64,000 bases of DNA from Thermomicrobium sp. CFH 73360 (GTDB lineage Bacteria > Chloroflexota > Chloroflexia > Thermomicrobiales > Thermomicrobiaceae): the NCBI RefSeq assembly GCF_023806465.1, contig NZ_JAMSLS010000001.1, positions 372,001-436,000 of the forward strand. The letters are read 5' to 3'. The notes under the pieces were generated by a model. The model made no database searches. It saw only the letters and a list, made by a program, of their open reading frames with translations, and was not told where the DNA came from. Shown here one piece after another: positions 36,536-44,761 of the stretch. A program made the position numbers and the translations under genes. The stretch's first letter is position 1. Each line of letters opens with the position of its first letter.

Positions 36536-37309
36536 ATGGCCGTACCAGCACTGCAGCTCGATCACGTCAGCAAGGTCATAGGCGGTCTCACTATTCTCGA
36601 AGACATCTCGCTCACCGTCCAGCCAGGGGAGCGGCGAGCAATCATTGGGCCAAATGGCGCGGGGAAGACAACATTACTGAATGTCATCGCGGGGTTCCTC
36701 CCGGCCACACGCGGTCGTGTCCACGTCTTCGGGCGAGAAGTCACAAAACTCCCCGCCCATCGTCGCGTCGACGTGGGCCTTCTGAAAACCAATCAACAAC
36801 CGGCAGTGTTCCATGAGCTTACGACACGCCAAAACATCCTGATTGCTCTGCTGCGCGGACGCCACACGCCCCTTGGACTCGGTGGACTCGTCGAGCGCGA
36901 CCGTGAGATTCAGCGCCGGGCAGAGCAGGTGCTTGAGGAGTGGGGATTGCTCGACGTGAGTGACATCGAAGTCCGGCATCTTCCCCACGGCTACCAACGG
37001 CGGGTGGAACTCGCTGCACGCTTCGCCCTGCGCCCCAGACTCTTGCTCCTTGATGAGCCAGCCGCTGGACTGGCCGTCGACGAGATACCCGCGTTTATCG
37101 AACGGCTCAAACAACTCCCACGAGACATGACGGTTGTGCTCGTCGAGCACAGCATGCGAGTCGTTTTCTCCTTTGCCGATCGCATCACCGTGCTGCACCA
37201 CGGGGCGGTGCTGGCTGACGGAACACCGGACGAAATCCAGCAGAATGAGGAAGTGCAGGCTGCTTATCTCGCGGGAGCGATGCGAGGACGCGATGCTGGA
37301 ATTGCGTGA
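36536..37309 (+). CDS. livG: LIV-type ABC transporter ATPase LivG, copy 1
   Basis: A 257-residue ABC ATPase. Walker A is GPNGAGKTT near residue 40, the signature region is HLPHGYQRRVELAARFAL (variant of LSGGQ), Walker B LLLLDEPAAGL, and the switch His lies in VVLVEHSMRVVF. It powers transport with LivF. It overlaps livF by 17 nt. Confidence 0.95.
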   Translation: MAVPALQLDHVSKVIGGLTILEDISLTVQPGERRAIIGPNGAGKTTLLNVIAGFLPATRGRVHVFGREVTKLPAHRRVDVGLLKTNQQPAVFHELTTRQNILIALLRGRHTPLGLGGLVERDREIQRRAEQVLEEWGLLDVSDIEVRHLPHGYQRRVELAARFALRPRLLLLDEPAAGLAVDEIPAFIERLKQLPRDMTVVLVEHSMRVVFSFADRITVLHHGAVLADGTPDEIQQNEEVQAAYLAGAMRGRDAGIA

Positions 37310-38009
37310 CGTTTACGGTGGCTATGGTGAAGGATTTGTTCTCAACGGTCTTTCCCTCACCGTAGAAGAGGGGCAAGTCGTCGGGCTGCTCGGTCGCAAC
37401 GGGGCCGGCAAGACAACAACGATGCGTGCTATCATGGGGCTCCTTCCGCGCTTGGCAGGAGAAATTCGGTTGCGTGGGGAATCGCTGGTCGGCTTGCCAC
37501 CATACGTTATCTCGAGTAAGGGCCTCGCACTTGTCCCACAAGGTCGGCGGATCTTCCCTTCACTCACGGTCACGGAAAACCTCCTCCTTGGTGCTCGCCC
37601 ACCACGCTCCGACCAGCGCGTGCGGTGGACAGTCGAGGAAATTTACCGCCTCTTCCCTATCCTTAAGGAACGCGGGAAGATTCGCGGGACGCTCCTCAGT
37701 GGTGGTGAGCAGCAAATGCTCACCATTGCACGCTCGTTAATGACCCAACCGGTCGTCCTGCTCTGCGACGAGCCGTCCGAGGGACTAGCACCAGTGATGG
37801 TGCAGCGCGTCGGGGAAATCTTGCAGCGACTCAAGCAGGCGGGGCTCTCGATTCTCCTCGCCGAGCAGAACCTCGATCTTGCCCTCACGGTAATCGACGT
37901 TGCGTACATTATCGATGAGGGGCGAGTCATTTGGCACGGCTCGGCGCAAGACCTCCTCGCAAACCGGGATCTGCAGGAGACGTACCTCGGTCTGCGGGTC
38001 GAGGTGTGA
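37293..38009 (+). CDS. livF: LIV-type ABC transporter ATPase LivF, copy 1
   Basis: A 238-residue ABC ATPase from ATG 37293, inside the end of livG. Walker A GRNGAGKTTT, signature LLSGGEQQMLTIARSL, Walker B VVLLCDEPSEGLAP, switch LLAEQNLDLAL. RRIFPSLTVTENLLLGA is the typical LivF Q-loop neighbourhood. It completes the first transporter (K-H-M-G-F). Confidence 0.95.
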   Translation: MLELRDVYGGYGEGFVLNGLSLTVEEGQVVGLLGRNGAGKTTTMRAIMGLLPRLAGEIRLRGESLVGLPPYVISSKGLALVPQGRRIFPSLTVTENLLLGARPPRSDQRVRWTVEEIYRLFPILKERGKIRGTLLSGGEQQMLTIARSLMTQPVVLLCDEPSEGLAPVMVQRVGEILQRLKQAGLSILLAEQNLDLALTVIDVAYIIDEGRVIWHGSAQDLLANRDLQETYLGLRVEV

Positions 38010-38224
38010 CACCAAGACGGTCCGGCCGCAATGCCTTCCTCGCCATCCTTTCGTCTCTGCACGTGGAAACGGTCGTTGACCGGTGGCTGCCCTCGGCTGC
38101 AACCGTGCACCCGCCCCTCGCGCCCGAGAGACGTTTGCCGTCAGACGACGACCGAAGAGGCGCCGGATGGGTGAACGTGCGCCCTCGGTAACATCCGAGG
38201 TGGCATGATGAAGGGAACCCGACG

Positions 38225-39217
38225 ATGTCGCGGATTACGCTCACCCTTGCTGCCGCGCCGTATGACCGGATCCTCCCGCTCGTCGATGGTCGTGTAACGA
38301 TCCGCGGTATCGAGCTCATTTATTTACCCCAACTGGTTGAAGAGACGTTCTGGCGTATGGCTCGATACCAGGAGTACGATGTCGCTGAGTTCTCCTTGTC
38401 CTCCTACCTCATCGCGCGGGACCGTGGTGAGCCACGTCTTACGGCAATTCCTGTTTTCCCTTCCCGAATGTTTCGGCATTCCGCTGTCTACGTGAACACC
38501 CGCGCCGGTATCAAGGAACCGCGTGACTTGATTGGACGACGAGTGGGGATACCCGAATACCAGCTTACGGCACTCCTGTGGGTACGTGGAATCCTCGCCG
38601 ACGATTACGGCGTCCGTCCGGAAGACATCGAGTGGTATGTGGGTGGTGAAGAACGGCCAGGACGACGAGAGAAGTTACCACTCCAACTTCCGGATCGACT
38701 CCGGATCCATCCAATCCCCCCGAACACCACGTTGACCGAGCTCCTCGTCCGCGGCGAACTCGATGCAATGATCGCTCCACGCGCCCCCTCCGTGTTTCTC
38801 GAGGGAGATCCCGCAGTGGGCCGCTTGTTCCCCAACTATCCCGAGGTCGAGGCTGAGTACCTCCGCCGGACCGGCATCTTCCCTATCATGCACGTCGTCG
38901 TGATCCGTGATGACGTCTTGGAACGCTTTCCTTGGGTCGCCCGCAATCTCTTCGAGGCATTTGAAGCGGCTCGTCGTATCGCCCTGACTGACCTGCGAGA
39001 GACCGCAGCACTGGCAGTGATGCTGCCCTGGTTGCATGCAGAAGTCGAGCGCACACGGACGCTCCTTGGTGAGGATTACTGGCCCTACGGCATCGACGCG
39101 AATCGACACGTCCTCGAGACAGCGATCCGCTACGCGCACGAACAGGGTCTCATCCGACAACGGTTCCGCGTCGAGGATCTCTTCGCTCCTTCAACGTTGG
39201 AGGAGTTCGTGATCTGA
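38225..39217 (+). CDS. 4,5-dihydroxyphthalate decarboxylase-like / SBP-fold protein
   Basis: A 330-residue protein. ITLTLAAAPYDRILPLVDGRVTIRGIELIYL, FWRMARYQEYDVAEFSLSSYLIARDRG, AIPVFPSRMFRHSAVYVNT, RVGIPEYQLTALLWVRGILADDYGV and LFPNYPEVEAEYLRRTGIFPIMHVVVI match the protein group annotated as 4,5-dihydroxyphthalate decarboxylase (PhtD/Pht5), which has an NMT1-type binding-protein fold. It has no signal peptide. It may decarboxylate an ortho-dihydroxy acid to a catechol-type substrate for the dioxygenases. The exact substrate is open because annotation of this family is loose. Upstream 215 nt holds a small hairpin (cctcgg/ccgagg at 38183-38200) and AAGGGA as ribosome binding site. Confidence 0.8.
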   Translation: MSRITLTLAAAPYDRILPLVDGRVTIRGIELIYLPQLVEETFWRMARYQEYDVAEFSLSSYLIARDRGEPRLTAIPVFPSRMFRHSAVYVNTRAGIKEPRDLIGRRVGIPEYQLTALLWVRGILADDYGVRPEDIEWYVGGEERPGRREKLPLQLPDRLRIHPIPPNTTLTELLVRGELDAMIAPRAPSVFLEGDPAVGRLFPNYPEVEAEYLRRTGIFPIMHVVVIRDDVLERFPWVARNLFEAFEAARRIALTDLRETAALAVMLPWLHAEVERTRTLLGEDYWPYGIDANRHVLETAIRYAHEQGLIRQRFRVEDLFAPSTLEEFVI

Positions 39218-39228
39218 GGGGTGCAGGT

Positions 39229-39934
39229 ATGGGGATTGATCCTCGCGAGCTGGTTGCACTTGCCTGTCAGGTACTCATCCTTGAGGGACAGGACGACTAT
39301 GTATGAGGACACGTGTCAGTACGGGATCCGGATGGTCGCGGTGTGTGAATGAAAGCAGCGGGACTCGGCTTCGAGGAAGTCACGCCCAGTGACGTCCTCC
39401 TTGTCGATTGGCATGGAACCGTCCTGGTTGGTTCCGGGAAACGTCATAGCGAATACCCGATCCACACCGAAATCATGCGCGCCCGTTCGGATGTCAACGC
39501 CGTGGTCCACACGCATCCGCCCCATGCGCTGGCCTTTGCCGCGCTCGGCGTTCCTTTGCGGCCGATCAGTCACGAGGCGACGGTTTTCGTTCCACCCGAT
39601 ATTCCTCGCTTCACACTGACCGGAGATCTGATCACGACACCTGACCTCGGCAAGCAGTTCGCTGGCACGCTTGGGGATCGGCCAGCGATCCTCCTCGTTC
39701 ACCATGGTATCGTCGGGGCCAGATGTTCCCACTGCAGTGTTCCGCGCCCTTCTGCTCGAGCGAGCCTGTCACAAGCAGCTCCTCGCGATGGCTGCTGGAG
39801 GACCTCAGACATGGTCCAGCGACGCAGAAGCACTGAACAAGCGGGAACATTGCGACGGGCCAATGCAACGTTCGGCCGCCTGGGAACTCCTTGTACGGTG
39901 TGTGGAGCGGAGGCGGAGGGAAAGGGACCGCTGA
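39229..39934 (+). pseudogene. Class II aldolase/adducin family protein, broken by two TGA codons and a frameshift
   Basis: From ATG 39229 the frame reads MGIDPRELVALACQVLILEG, QDDYV-stop-GHVSVRDPDGRGV-stop-MKAAGLGFEEVTPSD. GHVSVRDP and the downstream HTHPPHALAFAALGVPLRPISHEA (metal-binding His) and VHHGIV are class II aldolase motifs. TGA occurs at 39304-39306 and 39346-39348, where Trp is expected in relatives (xGHVSxR, GxWMKxxGxG). A frameshift near 39705-39720 then moves the frame, and the rest (GPDVPTAVFRALLLERACHKQLLAMAA ... AAWELLVRC) ends at 39934. Three lesions make this a pseudogene. It begins 11 nt after the decarboxylase-like gene, so it was once the next gene of that operon. Confidence 0.88.
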
Positions 39935-40049
39935 AATTGCACCTTTGTCCCGTATAGGCGAACGGAAGGCTGGCAGACGGTCTCCTGTTCTCTATGCTCC
40001 GCACTGACGATTCGACAAGAGCGGCTCGCACGGATCAAGGAGAGGTGTG

Positions 40050-40991
40050 ATGACGATCGATCACCACATCCACGCAATTCCTCAGGGGATGGTGGATTGG
40101 TTGCGGGAGCACAGCGAGCAGGCTGACGCGCGCTTCGAGCGACGCGATCCGAGCAAGGCGCCCTTCCTGATCATCGGCGGTCGTTGGCCGTTCGAGCTTA
40201 AACCCGTCTTCCACGACCGTGATCAGTTTCTCCAAGCGCTCGAAGCTGCGGGTGTTCAGCGAGCGTTGTTGTCTCCCATCCCACAACTGTTCCTTTACGA
40301 CGCTGAGCCGAGCCTCACGAGAGAAGCAGCACGCGCATATAACGAGGCACTTCTCGCCTGGCGAACCAGGGCCCCGAATCGAATCGCGCTCCTCGCGACC
40401 GTCCCGCTCAATGATCCAGACGCCGCCGCAACCGAGCTCGTCTGGGCCATGGAGCAGGGGATGCGTGGAGCAATTATCGGCCCAGGTGTCGGAGATCGCC
40501 TCCTCAGCGACCCGTTCTTTGCGCCATTCTGGAGTGCTGCCGACGAGCGACAGGCGATTATCTTCCTTCATCCGCTTCTGAGCCGCGATGGACGACTCGC
40601 ACGTCCTCAATTACCGAACCTTGTCGGCGTGCCGTGGGAGACAACAGTCGCCGCAGTGGACCTCATCTTCGGTGGCGTGCTCGACCGATATCCGGGAGCG
40701 CGCATTCTTCTCGCTCATGGAGGTGGGTACCTCCCCTACCAGCTTGGTCGACTCGAAAAGGGCTATGAGGTCTGGGAGGCGGTGCGACGGCAACTTGCAG
40801 CGCCGCCAACGGCGTATCTCGGCCGCTTCTGGTACGACACTGTATTGTGGCGTCACGAGACGATCGAGTACCTATCTGCCGTAGTGGGGCCGGATCGCCT
40901 TGTACCTGGCTCGGACTTCCCGTTCGATCTGGCAATGTGGCCCCCAGCGGTTCTCTCACAGGAGTCGACACAAAGTCCTCTCATTGACTGA
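40050..40991 (+). CDS. Amidohydrolase family 2 protein, ACMSD-like decarboxylase, probably C-terminally shortened
   Basis: A 313-residue protein from ATG 40050 (AAGGAGAGG upstream). TIDHHIHAIPQ gives the N-terminal HxH metal motif, IIFLHPL and ILLAHGGGYLPYQLGRLEKGYEVW the next His ligands, and VPGSDFPFDL the final Asp. This matches the amino-carboxymuconate-semialdehyde decarboxylase group of non-oxidative aromatic decarboxylases. Relatives continue with a helix ending in a xILGxNAxxLL motif; here the protein stops 21 residues after GSDFPF with an unrelated tail, so the last helix seems lost. The Trp-rich and Pro-rich tail could be the result of a deletion or indel. Confidence 0.82.
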   Translation: MTIDHHIHAIPQGMVDWLREHSEQADARFERRDPSKAPFLIIGGRWPFELKPVFHDRDQFLQALEAAGVQRALLSPIPQLFLYDAEPSLTREAARAYNEALLAWRTRAPNRIALLATVPLNDPDAAATELVWAMEQGMRGAIIGPGVGDRLLSDPFFAPFWSAADERQAIIFLHPLLSRDGRLARPQLPNLVGVPWETTVAAVDLIFGGVLDRYPGARILLAHGGGYLPYQLGRLEKGYEVWEAVRRQLAAPPTAYLGRFWYDTVLWRHETIEYLSAVVGPDRLVPGSDFPFDLAMWPPAVLSQESTQSPLID

Positions 40992-41061
40992 GATGAGTTC
41001 TGCTATAGTGAATGATTGAGACCTGAACTTTCCAGTGGTTCTGATTATCTGAACCCAGGGC

Positions 41062-41091
41062 TTGCACGCTCTTAATATCGCCATTTATCTT
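41062..41091 (+). promoter_or_regulatory. Candidate promoter for dioxygenase gene 2
   Basis: TTGCAC at 41062-41067 and TATCTT at 41086-41091 (18-nt spacer) lie in a notably A+T-rich 150-nt stretch ahead of the dioxygenase gene at 41157. The A+T dip is visible against the GC-rich surroundings. Confidence 0.4.
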
Positions 41092-41156
41092 ACTGAGTAG
41101 ACAGCACCCGGTTCGGATCCCTGGCGATCGAAGGTGGTTGGCAGGGGAGGTACAGC

Positions 41157-42176
41157 ATGTCGGCCGCAGCAGATTACGGGTACATCTTCGATGTCGCACA
41201 ACTCGCACATATCGAACTCCTGACGCCGGACCTTGAGCGGTCGCTCTGGTTCTTCCGCGATCTCTTAGGCATGGAAGAGGTGGCGCGGAAGGACGGGTCA
41301 GCATACTTGCGAGCCTACGACGAGCGTTATCTCACCTCGCTCAAGCTCACCCCTTCTGAGAAGCCTGGGCTTGGACACGCCGCGTGGCGGGCCCGCTCGC
41401 CTCGAGCACTCGAGCGCCGCGTCCACGCCATCGAAGCGACAGGTCTCGGTCACGGATGGATCGACGGCGACATCGGGCACGGCCCAGCCTACCGATTCAC
41501 GACACCTGAGGGACATCCGATGGAGATTTTCTGGGAGGTCGAATGGTACGAGGCCCCCGGAGATCTTCAAAGTCGTCTCCCCAATCGGCCTCAAAAGCGG
41601 CCGGGACGCGGTGTGCCGGTCCGCCGCCTCGACCATATCAACCTCTTTGCCAAGGATGTCAAGCGCTGCGGTGACTTCATGATGGAAGCGCTGGGCTTTC
41701 AGCTTCGCGAATACATCGAAGCGCGTGCGGGCGGATACCGTGGTGTGTGGCTCTCGGTCAGCCCGATGGTGCATGAAATCGCGTTCATGCACGACGAGGC
41801 GGGTCCAGGTGGTCGGCTGCACCACATTTGCTACTGGTACGGTTACCCACATCAGCTCTGGGACGTCGGCGACCTCTTCCGTGAGAATCGCGTCCATATT
41901 GAGCTCGGGCCAGCCAAGCACGGCATCACGCAAGCAATGCCGCTCTACGTCTACGAGCCAGGCGGAAATCGGGTCGAGCTCTTCGGCGATGTAGGCTACC
42001 TCATCTTCGAGCCTGACTGGCGCCCCATCCGCTGGACCGAGGAGCACATCGAACGTGCTGCGCAGGAGGGTGGCCTGCCCTGGCTCGGCGGCAGCTTCCC
42101 CGCCGAATACTGGGTGTACGGGACGCCAGCAGCACAGATCGGAGTGGAGCGTGCTGCTACAGCGCCCACTGAATGA
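41157..42176 (+). CDS. Extradiol (catechol 2,3-) dioxygenase, copy 2
   Basis: A 339-residue two-domain VOC protein, paralogous to copy 1 throughout ([31 protein letters not shown]). Fe(II) ligands are in [18 protein letters not shown] and [20 protein letters not shown] is also shared. Differences around the second-domain pocket ([30 protein letters not shown]) suggest another catechol substrate. The ribosome binding site is GGGGAGG. It is followed by its own LIV transporter set, mirroring the layout of copy 1. Confidence 0.93.
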   Translation: MSAAADYGYIFDVAQLAHIELLTPDLERSLWFFRDLLGMEEVARKDGSAYLRAYDERYLTSLKLTPSEKPGLGHAAWRARSPRALERRVHAIEATGLGHGWIDGDIGHGPAYRFTTPEGHPMEIFWEVEWYEAPGDLQSRLPNRPQKRPGRGVPVRRLDHINLFAKDVKRCGDFMMEALGFQLREYIEARAGGYRGVWLSVSPMVHEIAFMHDEAGPGGRLHHICYWYGYPHQLWDVGDLFRENRVHIELGPAKHGITQAMPLYVYEPGGNRVELFGDVGYLIFEPDWRPIRWTEEHIERAAQEGGLPWLGGSFPAEYWVYGTPAAQIGVERAATAPTE

Positions 42177-42271
42177 GCTGCACACTCATCGGAGGTGATC
42201 GGCATATCGCTCGGGAAAGAAGCGGGCTGACTGCTGGTTGTCGGGTTCTCTGATGGAGGAGGAGGAATAGG

Positions 42272-43600
42272 ATGCACCGGTATACACGTCGAGCGGTTCT
42301 CGGTCTCGTTGGAGCAGCCAGTGTCTCGGCCCTGTTGGCAGCTTGCGGTGGTGGCCAAGCGACGCCCACTCCGGCACCGCAACCATCGCCGACGCCACCA
42401 CCGGTCCAGCAGCCGTCGCCGACGCCGACTCAAGCCGCAGCAGCGACACCGACCGTTGTCGCCACGAAGCCGCGCAAGACCATGCGTGTCGGCTTCGCCA
42501 TCTCGAAGAGTGGCCCGTACGCTGCCGGAGCCGGGATTACCATCTATCCGAACTACATTCTGTGGGCCAAGGATGTCAACGACGCCGGCGGGATCGACCT
42601 CAGTGACGGCGTCTACACCGTCGAGTTGATCGAATACGATGATCAGAGCAGCCCTGAAGAGGCAATCAAGGCAATCCAACGTCTCGTCAATCAGGACAAG
42701 GTGGATCTCCTCCTGCCGCCATGGGGTACCGCGATGAACCTCGCTGTCGCACCGGTGTTTCATGAGTTCGGATACCCCCAACTTGGTGTCGCCAACCTGA
42801 GCGACAAGACCCCCGAACTCGTCAAGCAGTGGCCTGGCTATTTCACGTTCCTCGGCACGTCCAGTCAGTACTCTGAGGCCATCGCCGACCTCCTCGGTGA
42901 CCTTGTGAACCAGGGGAAGATCGGGAAGAAGGTCGCGCTCATCTATGTCGACGATGCTTTCGGCCTCGAGTTGTCCCAAGCTGCGCGCAAGAAGTTCGGA
43001 GCGACCGGATTCGAACTTGTGTACGACCAGGGATACCCGCTCGGCACGACGGACTTCCAACCGATTCTGACTGACATCAAGCAGCGGCAACCAGACGCAT
43101 TCGTCGCCTGCAGCTATCCGGGTGATACCCTGACGCTCCCCGAAGCCGCGATGGTAGTGGATTTCAATCCGCCGGTCTTCCTCACCGCCGTCGGCACAGC
43201 ATTCCCGGTCTACATCGGCAAGTTCGGTCAGAATGCCGAGGGGGTTATGGGACTTGGTGGGATCGATCCGAAGAGTCCCGGCCTCATGGACTACTACAAG
43301 CGCCACAAGCAGGTTACCGGCCAGGATCCCGACCGATGGGGTAGTCCCATCTGCTACTCGTCGTTACAGGTACTTCAGCAAGCGTTGCAGCGCGTGGGCA
43401 AGATCGATCGTCAGGCCATCATTCGGGAAATCGCTACCGGCTCGTTCCAAACGATCATCGGCACCGTCAAACTCGAGGGCAATATCTTTTACGGAAACTG
43501 GTTGCTCGGTCAGTGGCAGAATGGGGAGTTCCTCGCACTGTGGCCGAAGAACAGGGCTGCAGCCGCACCGCTGGTGCCGAAGCCGGCCTGGAAGAAGTGA
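42272..43600 (+). CDS. livK: LIV-type ABC transporter substrate-binding lipoprotein, copy 2
   Basis: A 442-residue protein with MHRYTRRAVLGLVGAASVSALLAACGGG, a twin-Arg lipoprotein signal with lipobox LAAC, then an Ala/Pro/Thr linker. The binding domain begins KTMRVGFAISKSGPYAAGAGITIYPNYILWAKDVNDAGGI and includes GVMGLGGIDPKSP. It is closely related to the third binding protein at 47550 (same YDQGYP, GVMGLGGID and FLGNWLIGQW-type motifs), less so to copy 1. GGAGGAGGAATAGG precedes the ATG. Confidence 0.92.
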   Translation: MHRYTRRAVLGLVGAASVSALLAACGGGQATPTPAPQPSPTPPPVQQPSPTPTQAAAATPTVVATKPRKTMRVGFAISKSGPYAAGAGITIYPNYILWAKDVNDAGGIDLSDGVYTVELIEYDDQSSPEEAIKAIQRLVNQDKVDLLLPPWGTAMNLAVAPVFHEFGYPQLGVANLSDKTPELVKQWPGYFTFLGTSSQYSEAIADLLGDLVNQGKIGKKVALIYVDDAFGLELSQAARKKFGATGFELVYDQGYPLGTTDFQPILTDIKQRQPDAFVACSYPGDTLTLPEAAMVVDFNPPVFLTAVGTAFPVYIGKFGQNAEGVMGLGGIDPKSPGLMDYYKRHKQVTGQDPDRWGSPICYSSLQVLQQALQRVGKIDRQAIIREIATGSFQTIIGTVKLEGNIFYGNWLLGQWQNGEFLALWPKNRAAAAPLVPKPAWKK

Positions 43601-43656
43601 CCGGGCCTCGCCCGGCCATACCACCGTGGCGGGCGCGGGATGAGCGGGCCACGTCG

Positions 43657-43694
43657 TCGAGGTGCCTTCCGCACGCGTGCGGGGGGCACCTCGA
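43657..43694 (+). terminator. Large hairpin between livK2 and livH2
   Basis: A 10-bp outer stem (tcgaggtgcc/ggcacctcga) with an inner ccgcac/gtgcgg stem lies 57 nt after the livK2 stop. A smaller hairpin (ccgggc/gcccgg) directly follows the stop at 43601-43615. Likely attenuators that separate binding-protein and permease expression; no T-run. Confidence 0.6.
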
Positions 43695-43882
43695 CCATCG
43701 CCCCTTCGTGACCAGGCCTCTGCCCGCTTCGACCAGCCACAACCGAGCCCATGCGGGAGCAAAAGGTCTTGAAAACCGTGGCCCAAGTCCATTACAATCT
43801 GCTTGATCGCTAAAGTTCCGCTGCCGAGGCACTGAGTCGGAACCGAGAGATCGGTTGTGCGGCCGAAAACGACGGAGGGGAG

Positions 43883-44761
43883 ATGGCATCACTACTCGAT
43901 GCACTCGTGACAGGCATCGTCTACGGTGGTATCTACGCGTTATTGGCACTCGGCTTGACGCTGCAGTACGGGGTTGCCAGGATCCTGAACCTGGCCTACG
44001 GTGACTTTCTCATCGCCGCAGCCGTCTTCGCGACCTTACTCTACCAGCGGTATCAGCTCAGTCCCCTCATCTCGCTCGTCGTCCTTCTGCCAGCGAGCTT
44101 CGTCGTTCACCTCCTCGTCTACCACCTCGTCTTCGTGCAGCTCGAGCGGCGTCGAGGCTCCTGGCGTGCGATGGAGGCCTCGAGCATCCTGTTGGCCTTC
44201 GGACTCTCGTTCGTGGTCTCCGGGGCGATGCTCGCGATCTTCGGTGGCCAGCTGTTCAGCTACTCCTACTTGCTCGTTCCCATCCAGCTCTTCGGTAGCG
44301 TCGTCCCGGCGAATCGCCTGCTCGCCTTGATTCTCGCCCTCGCCTTTGGTGCATTCGCGTATCTTTTGCTCGTCCGAACGCGTATTGGCACAGCGATCCG
44401 CGCCATCGCTGTCGATCCGGACGGGGCGCCCCTTGCGGGGATCGATGTTCGTCGCTGGGCGGGATTCACATTCGCCTTCGGCGGCCTCATTTGCGCCGCG
44501 ACGGGTGTGCTCATCAGCATGTTCCAGACCTTCAATGTGCCGATGGGGGTCACCTTCACGCTGAAGGCACTCGTCGTCGTGATCATGGGTGGCGTCGGCA
44601 ATGCAGTGGGAGCGCTCTTCGCCGGCTTGATCCTCGGTGTCACCGAATCGTTCGTGGCCCGTTTCATCAGCCCGGGCCTGACGCTCGCTGCGGTCTACGG
44701 CTTGTTCGTTCTCGCAGTCCTCACGATGCGGACGGGGATTTTCGGAAGGGCACTCCGGTGA
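43883..44761 (+). CDS. livH: LIV-type ABC transporter permease LivH, copy 2
   Basis: A 292-residue membrane protein with LVTGIVYGGIYALLALGLTLQYGVARILNLAYGDFLIAAAVF, the LivH start, and the docking region IRAIAVDPDGAPLAGIDVRRWAGFTFAFGG. GGAGGGG lies directly in front of the ATG. Its TGA overlaps the ATG of the next gene by one base. Confidence 0.94.
   Translation: MASLLDALVTGIVYGGIYALLALGLTLQYGVARILNLAYGDFLIAAAVFATLLYQRYQLSPLISLVVLLPASFVVHLLVYHLVFVQLERRRGSWRAMEASSILLAFGLSFVVSGAMLAIFGGQLFSYSYLLVPIQLFGSVVPANRLLALILALAFGAFAYLLLVRTRIGTAIRAIAVDPDGAPLAGIDVRRWAGFTFAFGGLICAATGVLISMFQTFNVPMGVTFTLKALVVVIMGGVGNAVGALFAGLILGVTESFVARFISPGLTLAAVYGLFVLAVLTMRTGIFGRALR

Noticed and set aside
39304-39348. Reading the two TGA codons of the aldolase relic as Trp (recoding) or Sec
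   Set aside because: TGA ends many intact genes here, so it is a stop in this code; the sites are not redox Cys positions and a frameshift follows, so decay is simpler.
41996-43306. A 436-codon minus-strand frame across the second dioxygenase and livK2
   Set aside because: It lies wholly antisense to two genes with clear families, contains Cys/Arg/His-rich shadow composition and no recognised motif.
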